Below are positions 24,649 through 34,026 of a stretch of 64,000 bases of DNA, piece by piece. The stretch is taken from NCBI GenBank assembly GCA_020634575.1, contig JACKBM010000016.1, positions 1-64,000 on the forward strand, written 5' to 3'. How positions within the stretch are numbered: position 1 is the stretch's first letter; each line of letters begins with the position of its first letter. Below the pieces are notes generated by a model that was given only the letters and a program-made list of their open reading frames with translations, was not told the origin of the DNA and searched no databases. The DNA is from Ardenticatenales bacterium (lineage in GTDB: Bacteria; Chloroflexota; Anaerolineae; Promineifilales; Promineifilaceae). A program made the translations under genes and the position numbers.

Positions 24649-25812
24649 TTAGGCCGCGTAATAGTTCACACAGGTGTCGATTAATGTCTGCGTCACCGGC
24701 TCCAGCGAGCTGAGCGTTACATACTCATTACACTCATGGGCGCCGTTGCCGGACGGCCCAAAGGTGTAGGTCGGGATATTCCCCTCGGCGACGTAAATGT
24801 TGCCGTCGGTGATGCCCTTGAGGAAAGCGTATTTGGGTGCTGTCCCCACGTTTTTCGTATAGGCCGCCGCGAAGCTCTGGCCGAGCTTTGTGGCCGTGTC
24901 CAGCAGATACGGGTCGTAGAAGGGGGCCGGGGTTTCAATCTTGACGTCGCAATCCAGATTTAGCGAATCGATCAGTTCGCGCATATCGGCCACGGCTGTG
25001 TCCCGGGTCTCGCCGGGGACGGTCAGGCGGGTGATGATGACCTCGCAGCTTTCCGGCACGACGATGGCGTACTCTTTGTAGCCGCCCTCGAACTTCAGCG
25101 TGGAGTAGTTGCCCTTGCCATATTTCGGGTGGGCATGCAGGTTTAACCGCTCCAGCGCCGCCACAATTTTGCTGGCTGCCTCGACTGCGTTGTGGCCCCG
25201 CTCCGGGTGGAAGCCGTGGGCCATCCTGCCGGTGACGGTCAGCTTATACAAAACCTTGCCGGTGAGGCCGATGGGGATGTCGCCAAGGGTGCGGGCCGGG
25301 TCCGGGCCGCCGAACGGTTCGGTGAGCAGAATACCCTTGCTCTGGCCATACTTCGTGTCCAGGAGCGCCTTGGCGCCGAGCCCCAACGCTTCTTCGTCGA
25401 CGGTGGCGGCGAAGGCGATCTTGCCCAGCTTACCATGCAGACTTTTGTCCTCAACCATCGTCTTAAAAGCCGAAAGGCAGCAGATGAGGCCGGATTTCAT
25501 ATCGAAGGAGCCCAGCCCGTAAAGCCGGCCATCCTTTTCTACCGGGGTGAAAGGGTCCGTTTCCCAGTTGGCGGCGACGTCGACGGTGTCCAGGTGGCCG
25601 GTGAGCAGGAGGATGTCGTCGGCGGGGCCGAGGTCGGCCATGGCGTAGACGTTGGGCCGGCCAGGCGCGATCTCGTGCCACTCCGGCTCAACGCCCAGCC
25701 CGCGCAGCTCATCGGCGATGAATTCGGACAGCTTCTCCTCCACCGGGACGACGGAGTTGATGCGAATAGATTGTTTCAGGGTTTCCAGGAGATAGGCGGC
25801 ATCAATAGGCAT
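24649..25812 (-). CDS. M20 family metallopeptidase (ArgE/DapE/ACY1-like)
   Basis: A 387-residue M20 peptidase or deacylase acting on N-acyl amino acids or peptides. Dinuclear zinc ligands and catalytic residues appear in TGHLDTVD (His, Asp), GLGSFDMKSG (bridging Asp), ATVDEEALG (general-base Glu and ligand Glu) and the C-terminal GNGAHECNEYV (His). The dimerisation lid begins at LYKLTVTGRMAHGFHPERG. Start ATG 25812 was chosen because AAGGA lies 8 nt upstream; ATG 25818 is too close to it. DapE and ArgE are alternatives, but no lysine or arginine biosynthesis genes adjoin. Confidence 0.9.
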   Translation of the reverse strand: MPIDAAYLLETLKQSIRINSVVPVEEKLSEFIADELRGLGVEPEWHEIAPGRPNVYAMADLGPADDILLLTGHLDTVDVAANWETDPFTPVEKDGRLYGLGSFDMKSGLICCLSAFKTMVEDKSLHGKLGKIAFAATVDEEALGLGAKALLDTKYGQSKGILLTEPFGGPDPARTLGDIPIGLTGKVLYKLTVTGRMAHGFHPERGHNAVEAASKIVAALERLNLHAHPKYGKGNYSTLKFEGGYKEYAIVVPESCEVIITRLTVPGETRDTAVADMRELIDSLNLDCDVKIETPAPFYDPYLLDTATKLGQSFAAAYTKNVGTAPKYAFLKGITDGNIYVAEGNIPTYTFGPSGNGAHECNEYVTLSSLEPVTQTLIDTCVNYYAA

Positions 25813-25859
25813 TGTCATTTCCTTGTCTATAGTCCAGTTGCTGCCGCCTATTATCCTCG

Positions 25860-26417
25860 CTATTCCATAGGTACCAACCGCGCTTCGTATTCTGGGGCCA
25901 GAATGCTCATGACGATGGCGCTGTGATAGTCGCCATCCCACAATAAAACATCCCGCCGTACGCCCTCACGCATAAAGCCGGCCTTCTCATACACATGCTG
26001 GGCACGTGGATTAAAATCATAGACTTCCAGCTCAATGCGATGAAGCTTTAGCTCGCGAAAACCGTAATCGATCAGTAATCTTGTGGCCTCGCTGCCGTAC
26101 CCCTTGCCAAAATAGCGCGACGAGCCCAGGGCGATGCGAAAGCTGGCGCTGCGATTCTCCCAATCGATGTCGTTCAGGACCACCTCGCCGATGTAGGCCG
26201 GGTCATCTTTCAGCGTGATGGCGTAATCAACCCGGTCCGGGTCGTCGAACAGCCGGGCGCAAAACGCCTCGACTTGCTCGAATGTAAAGGACGCCTGCGT
26301 GCCCGTCAGCCGCATCGACTCAACATCGTCCAGCGCCGCAAACATCCCTGGCGCATCTTCTTTGACGATGGGGCGCAGGGTAATAATCTCACCATATAAA
26401 ACTGGTTTTTCTAACAT
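25860..26417 (-). CDS. GNAT N-acetyltransferase, RimJ/RimL type
   Basis: A 185-residue RimJ/RimL-like acetyltransferase. ITLRPIVKEDAPGMFAAL is the N-terminal strand-helix, YFGKGYGSEATRLLIDYGF is the acetyl-CoA loop and VYEKAGFMREGVRRD is motif B with the EKxGF signature. It is transcribed toward the M20 gene 47 bp away. The substrate is unknown. The 134 bp upstream (26418-26551) hold no recognised feature. Confidence 0.9.
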   Translation of the reverse strand: MLEKPVLYGEIITLRPIVKEDAPGMFAALDDVESMRLTGTQASFTFEQVEAFCARLFDDPDRVDYAITLKDDPAYIGEVVLNDIDWENRSASFRIALGSSRYFGKGYGSEATRLLIDYGFRELKLHRIELEVYDFNPRAQHVYEKAGFMREGVRRDVLLWDGDYHSAIVMSILAPEYEARLVPME

Positions 26418-26551
26418 GACTTTCTCACTTGTTCAGGATTAGGTAATCGGCAAGAAGTTTTCGGAGCAAAACCGCGCACGGCCTTGCCGATTCCTCGAGG
26501 AAACCGCAGAGGCCGGGTCAGTTCTTTATCTGAAAACTTGCTGCGGTTTAC

Positions 26552-26938
26552 CTAAAGGTAGTTGGCCAGTTCCAGCAGGTTGCCATCCGGGTCACGGAAG
26601 TAGACGGATTGGATGGGGCCAAGCGCGCCGCTTTTCTGCACGGGTCCCTCCAGGATCTCGACGCCCAACGCCACCAACGCCTCTTTGGCCACCGCAACGG
26701 GCGTGCTGGTCACAAAGCAAAGGTCGGCGCTGCCCGGCTGGACAGATTGGGCCTTGGGTTCGAACTCATGGCCGTGTTCGTGCAGGTTTATTTTCTGTTC
26801 GCCGAAGCGCAGGGCGATGCGCCCGCCGGCAAACTGTTCCGCCACCATCCCCAGCGCCGCCTCGTAAAAGGCAACGGTTGCCGCGATGTCGGCCACGGTC
26901 AGGACCAGATGGTCCAGCCGTTTTAGCTGGATGGCCAC
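26552..26938 (-). CDS. VOC family (glyoxalase/bleomycin resistance-like) protein
   Basis: A 128-residue protein with two beta-alpha-beta-beta-beta modules of the vicinal oxygen chelate fold. Candidate metal ligands are the His in RLDHLVLTV, the His of NLHEHGHEF and the terminal Glu in DPDGNLLELANY. Possible activities include lactoylglutathione lyase-like isomerisation, dioxygenation or antibiotic sequestration. It starts 4 bp after the DinB gene ends on the same strand, so the two are co-transcribed. Confidence 0.88.
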   Translation of the reverse strand: MAIQLKRLDHLVLTVADIAATVAFYEAALGMVAEQFAGGRIALRFGEQKINLHEHGHEFEPKAQSVQPGSADLCFVTSTPVAVAKEALVALGVEILEGPVQKSGALGPIQSVYFRDPDGNLLELANYL

Positions 26939-26941
26939 GGC

Positions 26942-27484
26942 TTACTCGGCCTGTTGACGCTGCCACATCGACTGAATGGCCAAAATCTCGCCCAGGTGAC
27001 GAACCTCATCCAGGTAGACATGGCGCACCCAGGCGTAGACCGGCTGCTCGGCGCTGAATCCCTTACGCATCTGCTGGAGACCGTCTGCCGGTAGCGCCCG
27101 CAGGAATGCTTTGGTTGCCTCATGGGTCGCGTCAAAGTAGGCGAGCAGCGGTTCCATGGCAAACGTTGGGATGGCCTGCATCTCTTCAGCGGTGTAGCCG
27201 ATCAGCGAACCCATCCCCATCATGCCGATACCGCGCGAATCATAGCCCAGCTTTTCGGCCCAGCCGTCGGCAAAATAGAGCTCATCTTCCTGCCCCTTGC
27301 CATCCAGAAAGCGGGTCTGGAAGATGTCGAGCATGCGGCTGACGTGCCAAACGGTGTTGTTGATATTGTTGGCGCCGGGGTCGGGCCGCCAGACGAGCAA
27401 CTCGTCCGACATCTCCGCCAGTTCTTTTTTAAGCCAGTCAGCGTTGAAGTCGATGAGGTCGATAAGCATTTCTACAGGTGTCAT
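26942..27484 (-). CDS. DinB superfamily protein
   Basis: A 180-residue four-helix-bundle protein of the DinB/YfiT type. The expected three His ligands for a divalent metal are plausible in NTVWHVSRML, YFDATHEATK and DEVRHLGEIL. Some DinB proteins are thiol-dependent transferases for bacillithiol, mycothiol or glutathione; the substrate here is unknown. Start ATG 27484 with GGAACC upstream gives the family N terminus; a longer frame reads through repeat. It lies in an operon with the VOC gene. Confidence 0.83.
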   Translation of the reverse strand: MTPVEMLIDLIDFNADWLKKELAEMSDELLVWRPDPGANNINNTVWHVSRMLDIFQTRFLDGKGQEDELYFADGWAEKLGYDSRGIGMMGMGSLIGYTAEEMQAIPTFAMEPLLAYFDATHEATKAFLRALPADGLQQMRKGFSAEQPVYAWVRHVYLDEVRHLGEILAIQSMWQRQQAE

Positions 27485-27500
27485 TGGTGGTTCCTTTGGT

Positions 27501-27566
27501 TGAGGGGTTGGGGGGGACCCGTCGGGTTCTCCCCAACCCGTCGGGTTGGCCAACCTGTCAGGTTGG
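27501..27566. repeat. ACCCGTCGGGT/ACCTGTCAGGT palindrome cluster
   Basis: TGAGGGGTTGGGGGG precedes two CCCGTCGGGT palindromes and one CCTGTCAGGT. The right edge overlaps the last three codons and stop of the RibD-like gene, so the repeat contributes its C terminus. Confidence 0.85.
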
Positions 27567-28106
27567 TTTAATCTCATAATGGCTCTGGACCATGCCATTG
27601 GCCCAGGCGCGGGTCTCGCGGTGCTGCAGGCGGATATCTTCGTCCAGCGGCCCAAACAACGGCAGGCCGTCCCCAAGCAGGACCGGGATGGTGGTGATGA
27701 TCATCTCATCAACCAGGCCAGCTCGCAAAAACGCCTGGATGGTGACGCCGCCATCCAGGTAAATATGTTGGACGCCTTGCGCCGCCAGCGCCGCCGCGAT
27801 TTCGGCGGGTGTACCGCCCATGGCGCTGACTTTGCCGGTCAGTTCGGGCGGGATGGTAACCGGCCGGTTGCTCAAAACCACCAGCGGTGTCCCTTCATAC
27901 GGCCACTCCACGCCAAAGCCCAATACCGTCTCAAACGTATTGCGCCCCATTACCAGCGTATCCACATCTGCCATGAAGGCAGCGTAACCATAATCTTCGT
28001 CCGGGTCGATGCCCGGATCACCGGGCTGCGGCAGCCAGTCGAGCCCGCCATCAGCCCGGGCGATGTAGCCATCCAGGGAGACGGCAATGTAAACAGATAT
28101 CTTCAT
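27558..28106 (-). CDS. Dihydrofolate reductase-fold protein (RibD C-terminal family)
   Basis: A 182-residue member of the RibD C-terminal/DHFR-like reductase family. Motifs are SLDGYIARADGGLDWL (substrate loop), TLVMGRNTFETV (NADPH-binding) and IYLDGGVTIQAFL. In full RibD the domain reduces the ribosyl group of a pyrimidine intermediate of riboflavin synthesis. Stand-alone versions such as this (YwjB/YyaP-like) have no defined substrate. No riboflavin genes are near. The 3' end is formed inside a palindrome repeat. Confidence 0.88.
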   Translation of the reverse strand: MKISVYIAVSLDGYIARADGGLDWLPQPGDPGIDPDEDYGYAAFMADVDTLVMGRNTFETVLGFGVEWPYEGTPLVVLSNRPVTIPPELTGKVSAMGGTPAEIAAALAAQGVQHIYLDGGVTIQAFLRAGLVDEMIITTIPVLLGDGLPLFGPLDEDIRLQHRETRAWANGMVQSHYEIKPT

Positions 28107-28136
28107 AGCAGCACCATCCTGAGTTATCCGGGGATT

Positions 28137-29255
28137 TTAACCCAGATTCTGGCCAACACGTGTCAATAAGGCCGGCCAGGCTGCCTGATCATGCAACGGT
28201 TTTAGCTCAGCGCGCTCTGTCAGTTCGGCCAGTTCGTCAAATCCGGCTGTAGCTGCCGCCTGCAGCTGCGTCAGCGCTGCCTCGGTCTCGCCCAGCCCGG
28301 CCCGGGCCACACCGGCCAGATAATGGCCATATGGCAGGGCCAGCTCGTGCTCGACGGCCAGGGTCTGCTCACACCAGGCCAGCGCCTCAGCGTACCGGCC
28401 GGTATCCACCGCATAAAAGCCCCAGTTGACCAGGTAGCTGACCTCGCTGAAGATCAACCAGCCCTGTGTGTACTCAGCCGTCAGGCGCAGCCCCAGCTTC
28501 TCCGCCAGCCGCCGCGACCCGACGTTGAAAGCGGTGCAATCCCAATCGATCAGTCGCAGTCCATGCGCCAGCCCGTAGCGGATGGTGGCCGCCGCCGTCG
28601 CTTCGCCCAGCCGTTTCTGCCGGTGCGATGGCGCCGTAAACAGCCCAATCTCGCCGCGATCGCCAACAATGTAGTCAACCATCGCCTGGGCTACACATTC
28701 GCCAGCCTGTATCACGGCAAAGCCGAAGGCGGCCTCATCCGGCCGGTCCTGCCCCTGCCGCAACTTAAGCACGTTGCTGACGTCGCCCGGCAGTTCGCCG
28801 GCAATCTGGCTGCGAATCGTTTCATCCATAAAATGGAGCTGGTAACCGGCCGGTAACGCCACATCGCCAACCGTCAGTCCCGCCTCGGCCTGGTACAACC
28901 GCCGCGGCATCGGGATGATCTGCCGCCCGGCCACCAACCCAGCCAACCAGCCCTGCCAGGCCGGCGTCATGCTGTTGAAAAAAAGCGCGCCCGGCAATTT
29001 GGGGAAGATGGTCGGTGCGTCCAGCTCCGCTGTCAACCCCTGCCAGAATGCCTCATTTTGCAGGTCGCCGCCGCCAAAGCACCAGCGATCCCCGCGGATG
29101 GCCATGACGGTCTGTGGCGCTGCCGGGTCATCGACCAGCACCCGCCCCTCGCTCTGCCCCGCCAGGACCGCCGCACAGAGAATGTGATGGTTCGCCTGCT
29201 CCGCCAGCACCGGCGCGATCTGCTCGTATTGTTCAGGTTTTAGTTCAAATAGCAT
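28137..29255 (-). CDS. GNAT acetyltransferase with C-terminal TPR-like tail
   Basis: A 372-residue protein. The central and C-terminal part of the first 260 residues form a GNAT fold (GEIGLFTAPSHRQKRLGEATAA for the acetyl-CoA loop, CTAFNVGSRRLAEKLGLRL for motif B), similar to PF12746-type GNAT proteins with a divergent N-terminal half. Residues from about 280 (LVNWGFYAVDTGRYAEALAW) look like TPR helices of the end-of-group type. A GNAT-TPR combination suggests that a protein or peptide partner is bound. It lies 31 bp upstream of the RibD-like gene on the same strand. Confidence 0.8.
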   Translation of the reverse strand: MLFELKPEQYEQIAPVLAEQANHHILCAAVLAGQSEGRVLVDDPAAPQTVMAIRGDRWCFGGGDLQNEAFWQGLTAELDAPTIFPKLPGALFFNSMTPAWQGWLAGLVAGRQIIPMPRRLYQAEAGLTVGDVALPAGYQLHFMDETIRSQIAGELPGDVSNVLKLRQGQDRPDEAAFGFAVIQAGECVAQAMVDYIVGDRGEIGLFTAPSHRQKRLGEATAAATIRYGLAHGLRLIDWDCTAFNVGSRRLAEKLGLRLTAEYTQGWLIFSEVSYLVNWGFYAVDTGRYAEALAWCEQTLAVEHELALPYGHYLAGVARAGLGETEAALTQLQAAATAGFDELAELTERAELKPLHDQAAWPALLTRVGQNLG

Positions 29256-29390
29256 AGAATCATCTCACTGGCTCAAAAAGCGACCTGTCTGGGCCGAAAA
29301 CCGAAAATCTTGACGCCACCCTGCGAACGGCCACGCAGCGATCCTTGTTCAAAAAGGCCAAAAAAGGGTTCAATTTTGCTCGAGCGAAGC

Positions 29391-29506
29391 CAGGTTTGTA
29401 GTAAAGGGCTTTAGCCTTCTGTGATTATCTGGGCAGGCCACAATCGGCGCGCCGCAGACTCCTGAATAGATAGACGGGGAACGCTAAAGCGTTTACTACG
29501 AACCTG
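29391..29506. repeat. Inverted repeat around TAGTAAA..CTTTAGC, in a gene-free 418-bp stretch
   Basis: CAGGTTTGTAGTAAAGGG with CTTTAGC (29391-29415) is nearly complementary to GCTAAAGCGTTTACTACG with AACCTG (29483-29506), giving a stem of about 22 pairs with a 67-nt loop. The surrounding 29256-29673 separates divergent genes and shows no ORF or other signal I can support. Confidence 0.65.
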
Positions 29507-29673
29507 AGTTCAGCCGCCAAACAGGCACAGTATGCGGGCAGGTCGTCTATTGGTCAACCACGGATTTGGCCGGTCAGCGGCAGCCCGCCATCTTGCCCCG
29601 ACACCCGCTTCCAAGTACATTTGAACGACCTATTTGACCCTGAGTTTGTCCACTTGATCCCACGGAGATTGCC

Positions 29674-30711
29674 ATGTCTGATTCCCCAAATACCCATGCC
29701 GCCCAGCTGCACCAGGAGGCGATCATCATTGATCCCTGTGTGCAATTCCTGATCAGCCACACCGAGCGCAGCGCCCAATCCGGTTTGACTGCCGTCGGCC
29801 TCACCATCCCGATGCCCGGGGACGATGGCGCCGCCGCGCTGCCGCGGGTGCGCGACTTCCTCAAGATCATCGCCGGCGAACCTGCCTTTTGCCTGGCGGA
29901 CAGCCCGGACGCCATCCGCAACGCCAAGCAAGCGGGCCAGATCGCCCACATCATGCTGGCCCAGGATTCAGTATTTGTCGGCCGTGAACTGGACAATCTA
30001 CTGCTCTGGAAGCAGTTGGGGCTGCGGATTATGCAGTTGACTTACAATGAGCAGAATCCGGCCGGTTCCGGCTGCCTGGAACGACACGACGGTGGTCTCA
30101 CCCAGTTCGGCCGCATCCTCATTCGCGAAATGGAAGCGGTCGGCATCACCCTGGACCTGACCCACGTCGGCCGCAAAAGCTTCCTCGAAGCCGCTGCCGT
30201 CGCCACAAAACCGCTCATCGCCTCCCACTCCAACCCCAAAGCGGTGGTCGATAACCCGCGCAACATCGACGACGAGCAGATGAAGGCGGTGGCGGCCAGT
30301 GGCGGCGTCGTCTGCGTAACCACCTGGGCGCCGCTGATCTGGGACGGCACGCCGGGCATGCCCACGCTTGATGACCACCTGCGCTGCCTCGATTATGCTA
30401 TCGATCTCCTGGGCATCGACCACGTCGGCATTTCAACGGACTCGATGGGCACCTGGGGCGCCTACCCGCGCCACGACCCGGACCCGGATGCCTTGCCCTA
30501 CGGCAGCGTCACCGACGAGTTCGACCGCCTGGCCCAGCCCGAGGACAACAACAACCGCCAGCCCGCCGACTTCAACGGCATCGTCGACTACCCCAAGCTC
30601 ACCGCCAAAATGGTCGCCCACGGCTACGACGACGAGGCCATCAAAAAACTCCTTGGCGGCAACCTGATGCGCGTCTTTGACGCCACCTGGAAACCTGATT
30701 ATTTCCGTTAA
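29674..30711 (+). CDS. Membrane dipeptidase (M19) family protein lacking the first metal-ligand pair
   Basis: A 345-residue M19 (renal dipeptidase-like) protein. Family motifs are IMQLTYNEQNPAGSGCLE, the zinc-site His in TLDLTHVGRKSF and IASHSNPKAV, and the C-terminal LLGGNLMRVF. At the N terminus, where active M19 enzymes carry H-x-D after the first strand, this protein has IIIDPCVQFLI with no His, so one or both zinc sites may be altered. No signal peptide is visible. Natural substrates of the family are dipeptides; an altered or non-peptidase role is inferred. The 3' end is followed by CACGGATT copy C. Confidence 0.85.
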   Translation: MSDSPNTHAAQLHQEAIIIDPCVQFLISHTERSAQSGLTAVGLTIPMPGDDGAAALPRVRDFLKIIAGEPAFCLADSPDAIRNAKQAGQIAHIMLAQDSVFVGRELDNLLLWKQLGLRIMQLTYNEQNPAGSGCLERHDGGLTQFGRILIREMEAVGITLDLTHVGRKSFLEAAAVATKPLIASHSNPKAVVDNPRNIDDEQMKAVAASGGVVCVTTWAPLIWDGTPGMPTLDDHLRCLDYAIDLLGIDHVGISTDSMGTWGAYPRHDPDPDALPYGSVTDEFDRLAQPEDNNNRQPADFNGIVDYPKLTAKMVAHGYDDEAIKKLLGGNLMRVFDATWKPDYFR

Positions 30712-30722
30712 GAAGGAAGAGT

Positions 30723-30804
30723 GGCCACGGATTTACACGGATTTGGCACGGATTTCTTTGATATAAAGAAAAAATCCGTGTTTAATCCGTGTTAATCCGT
30801 GGCA
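30723..30804. repeat. CACGGATT-family inverted repeat, copy C
   Basis: GGCCACGGATTTACACGGATT with GGCACGGATT (30723-30754) pairs with AATCCGTG, AATCCGTG and AATCCGTGGC (30773-30803). It lies between two co-directional genes, 12 bp after one stop and 20 bp before the next start. Confidence 0.85.
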
Positions 30805-30824
30805 AAGATCTTCAGGATTTTGCC

Positions 30825-33800
30825 ATGGAACTATTTCAGCATACGCCGCAATTTAGCCTTGATGAGGCCGGTGCCCTGGTTGAGAAGCTGTACGGTATTC
30901 AGGCTGAGCTGAAAGTGCTGCCCAGTGAGCGGGATCAAAACTTTCGCCTGACGGATCCGGCCACCGGGGCGGCCTATGTTTTTAAGATCGCCAATGGGTT
31001 GGAAGAAGCGGCTTTTCTCGAGGCGCAACATGCGTTGTGGCGTCATGTGGCGGATCAGGGGATTGATTATTGCCCGCAGCTGCGGCCGGCGCTGGCTGGA
31101 GGGGAGATGGTGAGCGTGGCGGGACCGGCCGGTGCCACCTACCTCGCCCGCCTCGTCACCTTCCTGCCCGGCACCCCCCTGGCCAATGCCCGCCGCCAGA
31201 CGCCAGCCCTCTGGCACGACCTCGGCCACAAGCTCGGCCGACTCGATGGCGCCCTGGCCGGCTTTGACCATGCCGCAGCCCACCGTGAATTCCATTGGGA
31301 CCTCGCCGCCGGCCCCGACGTTGTCGCCAAGCATCGCCATCTTATTGCGGACCCGGAACTTGGGGTGCTGGTAGACCAGCTGATGACCGCCTTTGAGCAG
31401 CACACCGTGCCGCTGCTGCCGCGTCTGCGCCGCAGTGTCATCCACTCGGATGCCAATGACCACAACGTTGTCGTCGGCGGCGGGACGGACCTGGACAGCC
31501 GTGACCAGACGGTCACCGGCCTGATCGACTTCGGCGACATGGTCCACAGCTACACCGTTGGCAACCTGGCCATCGCTGCCGCCTACCTCATGCTGGACCA
31601 TGATGATCCCGTCGCCGTCGCGGCTGAGGCAGCCCGCGGCTACCACGCCGCCTTCCCCCTGAGCGACGATGAGCTTGAGGCCCTTTTTGGCCTGATCACG
31701 CTGCGTCTCTGCACCAGCGTCTGCCTGGCGGCCGTCCAACAGGCGGCCCGGCCGGATGATCCTTATCTCGCCATCAGCCAGGCGCCCATTCGGCGGACCT
31801 TGCCCCGGCTGGCCGAAATCCCCTACGGGATGGCGACGGCGCGTTTGCGGGCCGCCTGCGGTTTGGAACCGGTGCGGCAGTCGCCCGAGGTAGTCCGGTT
31901 CCTGCAAACGCAGCAATTTGCCCCCATCCTCGGCCGCGATCTGGCTGCGGAGAAGACCATCAGCCTTGACCTGAGCATTGGCAGCCCGCTGCTGCCTGGG
32001 GACGTCGCCGCCATCGCCGAACCGGAGTTTAGTGAACGCGTTTTTGGCCTGATGGCGGCGGCAGGGGTGACCGTCTCGATCGGCCGTTACAACGAGCCCC
32101 GGCTCATCTACAGCGAACCGATGTTTGCGACCGGCCCTGGCCCCTTCGATGAGCGTCGGACCATCCATATCGCCATCGACCTCTTTGCCGAGGCCGGCAC
32201 GCCGATTTACGCGCCGCTGGCCGGCACCATCCACGAGTTTGGCTTCCACAACCAGCCGCAGGATTATGGCGGCATGATCACCCTGCGCCACGAGACGGAT
32301 ACGGGCACGCCCTTTTACACCCTGTATGGCCATCTCAGCAAAGCCTCCCTGGCCGGGCTTGAAGATGGGCTGGCGATCCCCGCCGGCAGTGAGCTGGCGC
32401 GCATGGGGCCGCCGTCCGAGAATGGCGGTTGGCCGCCCCACCTCCATTTCCAGATCATCGTCGACATGCTGGATGTCAGAGGCGGCTTCGCCGGCGTTGG
32501 CCTGGCCAGTCAGCGTGATGTCTGGCAATCGCTCTGCCCCGACCCCAACCTCATCCTGCGCCTGCCGCCGGACCGGCAACACGCCTGCCAGAACAACTAC
32601 GAGCAGACGTTTGCCAAACGGCAGGCCCGCCTCGGGCCCAACCTCAGCCTGGGTTACCGGCAACCGCTCAAGATCGAACGTGGCTTTGGTCAATATCTTT
32701 GGGACCACCAGGGACAAAAATATCTCGACGGCTATAACAATGTGCCCCATGTCGGCCATTGTCATCCGCACGTGGTGGCCGCCGGCCAACGACAAATGGC
32801 GGTGCTCAACACCAACACCCGCTACCTGCATGATTTTCTCAACGAATACGCCGAGCGGCTCTGCGCCACCCTGCCGGATGGGCTGGATGTCTGTTTCTTT
32901 GTCAATTCGGCCAGCGAGGCCAACGAGCTGGCGCTGCGGCTGGCCCGCGCCTACACCGGCCACAAGAACCTGATCGTCAACGAAGGCGCCTATCACGGCC
33001 ACACCACCGGTCTCATCGACATCAGCCCGTACAAACATGACGGTCCCGGTGGCCAGGGCGCCCCGGCCTGGGTCCACACTGCGCCAGTGGCCGACGTTTA
33101 CCGGGGCCAGTATCGCGCTGACGACCCGTTGGCCGCGCAAAAGTACGCTGACGAAGTGGGCCAGATCGTCGCGCGGCTGCAGGCGGCTGGCGAGGGCTTG
33201 AGCGGCTTCATCGCCGAGAGCTGCCCCAGCGTGGGGGGGCAGATCATCTTGCCGGCTGGCTACCTTGCTGCAGTCTACGATCACGTGCGCGCTGCCGGCG
33301 GCCTGACTATCGCCGATGAAGTCCAGACTGGCTACGGCCGCATCGGCACCCATTTCTACGCCTTCGAGGCGCAGGGTGTCGTGCCGGATATGGTCGTGTT
33401 GGGTAAGCCCATCGGCAACGGCCACCCGATCGGGGCGTTGGTCACCAGCCGGGCAATCGCGGACGCTTTTGCCAACGGCATGGAGTTTTTCAGTACGTTT
33501 GGCGGCAACACCGTCTCCTGTGCCATCGGCCTTGCCGTATTGGATGTGTTGGCAGCCGAGCCGCTGCAGGAAAACGCCCGTCAGGTTGGCGATCGTATGC
33601 TGGCCGGTTTGCGCGTCCTGCAGGAGAAATACCCGATCATCGGCGACGTGCGCGGCTCCGGGTTGTTTCTGGGCATTGAGCTGGTCAACGACCGCGAGAC
33701 CCTGGCCCCGGCAGCCGACGAGGCCAGCTTCATCGTCAACGAACTGGCCCGCCAGCGCATCCTCATCGGCACCGACGGCCCGCTGCACAACGTGCTGAAG

Positions 33801-33887
33801 ATCCGCCCGCCCATGCCCTTTGACGCAGCCAATGGCGATTTCCTGGTTGCGACGTTGGACCGGATTCTGGCCACCTTGCCCGGCTAA
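30825..33887 (+). CDS. Fusion: APH-type kinase, M23-like domain, class III aminotransferase
   Basis: A 1020-residue three-domain protein. Residues 1-340 form a choline/aminoglycoside-type kinase with Brenner motif [11 protein letters not shown] (about 204-214) and GLIDFGDM (about 231-238). Residues about 440-550 form an M23/LytM-like fold, with [20 protein letters not shown] and HLHFQ. Residues 610-1020 are a class III PLP enzyme with the Schiff-base Lys in [13 protein letters not shown] (about 860). The kinase and aminotransferase resemble vertebrate hydroxylysine kinase and the phospho-lyases AGXT2L1/2, so phosphorylation of an amino alcohol followed by phosphate elimination is the favoured inference. 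ATG 30825 follows CAGGA; an upstream start would read repeat copy C. Confidence 0.88.
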   Translation: MELFQHTPQFSLDEAGALVEKLYGIQAELKVLPSERDQNFRLTDPATGAAYVFKIANGLEEAAFLEAQHALWRHVADQGIDYCPQLRPALAGGEMVSVAGPAGATYLARLVTFLPGTPLANARRQTPALWHDLGHKLGRLDGALAGFDHAAAHREFHWDLAAGPDVVAKHRHLIADPELGVLVDQLMTAFEQHTVPLLPRLRRSVIHSDANDHNVVVGGGTDLDSRDQTVTGLIDFGDMVHSYTVGNLAIAAAYLMLDHDDPVAVAAEAARGYHAAFPLSDDELEALFGLITLRLCTSVCLAAVQQAARPDDPYLAISQAPIRRTLPRLAEIPYGMATARLRAACGLEPVRQSPEVVRFLQTQQFAPILGRDLAAEKTISLDLSIGSPLLPGDVAAIAEPEFSERVFGLMAAAGVTVSIGRYNEPRLIYSEPMFATGPGPFDERRTIHIAIDLFAEAGTPIYAPLAGTIHEFGFHNQPQDYGGMITLRHETDTGTPFYTLYGHLSKASLAGLEDGLAIPAGSELARMGPPSENGGWPPHLHFQIIVDMLDVRGGFAGVGLASQRDVWQSLCPDPNLILRLPPDRQHACQNNYEQTFAKRQARLGPNLSLGYRQPLKIERGFGQYLWDHQGQKYLDGYNNVPHVGHCHPHVVAAGQRQMAVLNTNTRYLHDFLNEYAERLCATLPDGLDVCFFVNSASEANELALRLARAYTGHKNLIVNEGAYHGHTTGLIDISPYKHDGPGGQGAPAWVHTAPVADVYRGQYRADDPLAAQKYADEVGQIVARLQAAGEGLSGFIAESCPSVGGQIILPAGYLAAVYDHVRAAGGLTIADEVQTGYGRIGTHFYAFEAQGVVPDMVVLGKPIGNGHPIGALVTSRAIADAFANGMEFFSTFGGNTVSCAIGLAVLDVLAAEPLQENARQVGDRMLAGLRVLQEKYPIIGDVRGSGLFLGIELVNDRETLAPAADEASFIVNELARQRILIGTDGPLHNVLKIRPPMPFDAANGDFLVATLDRILATLPG

Positions 33888-33904
33888 AAAAAGAGGCCGC
33901 GCTT

Positions 33905-34018
33905 ACCTCCGGGAGGTCCTTTGCGCGCCGGCCTTGCCAATAGCTGCTGGACCTCCCGGAGGTTAGGCGCCTGGCGTTTATACACTCAACGCGAGTCGGG
34001 CCATTTTTCCGACACGAG
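33905..34018. repeat. ACCTCCGGGAGGT hairpin element, copy 3
   Basis: A 15-bp inverted repeat ACCTCCGGGAGGTCC (33905-33919) and its complement (33949-33963) is followed by TTAGGCGCCTGGCGTTTATA, CACTCAACG and TTTTTCCGACACGA, closely matching copy 1. It fills the junction between the fusion gene and the PfkB gene, ending 9 bp before the latter's ATG. Confidence 0.88.
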
Positions 34019-34026
34019 TTTTTGAT

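Noticed and set aside
30831..33788. A 985-codon open frame antisense to the kinase-M23-aminotransferase fusion
   Set aside because: It mirrors the real gene, has no family resemblance and arises from high third-position GC.
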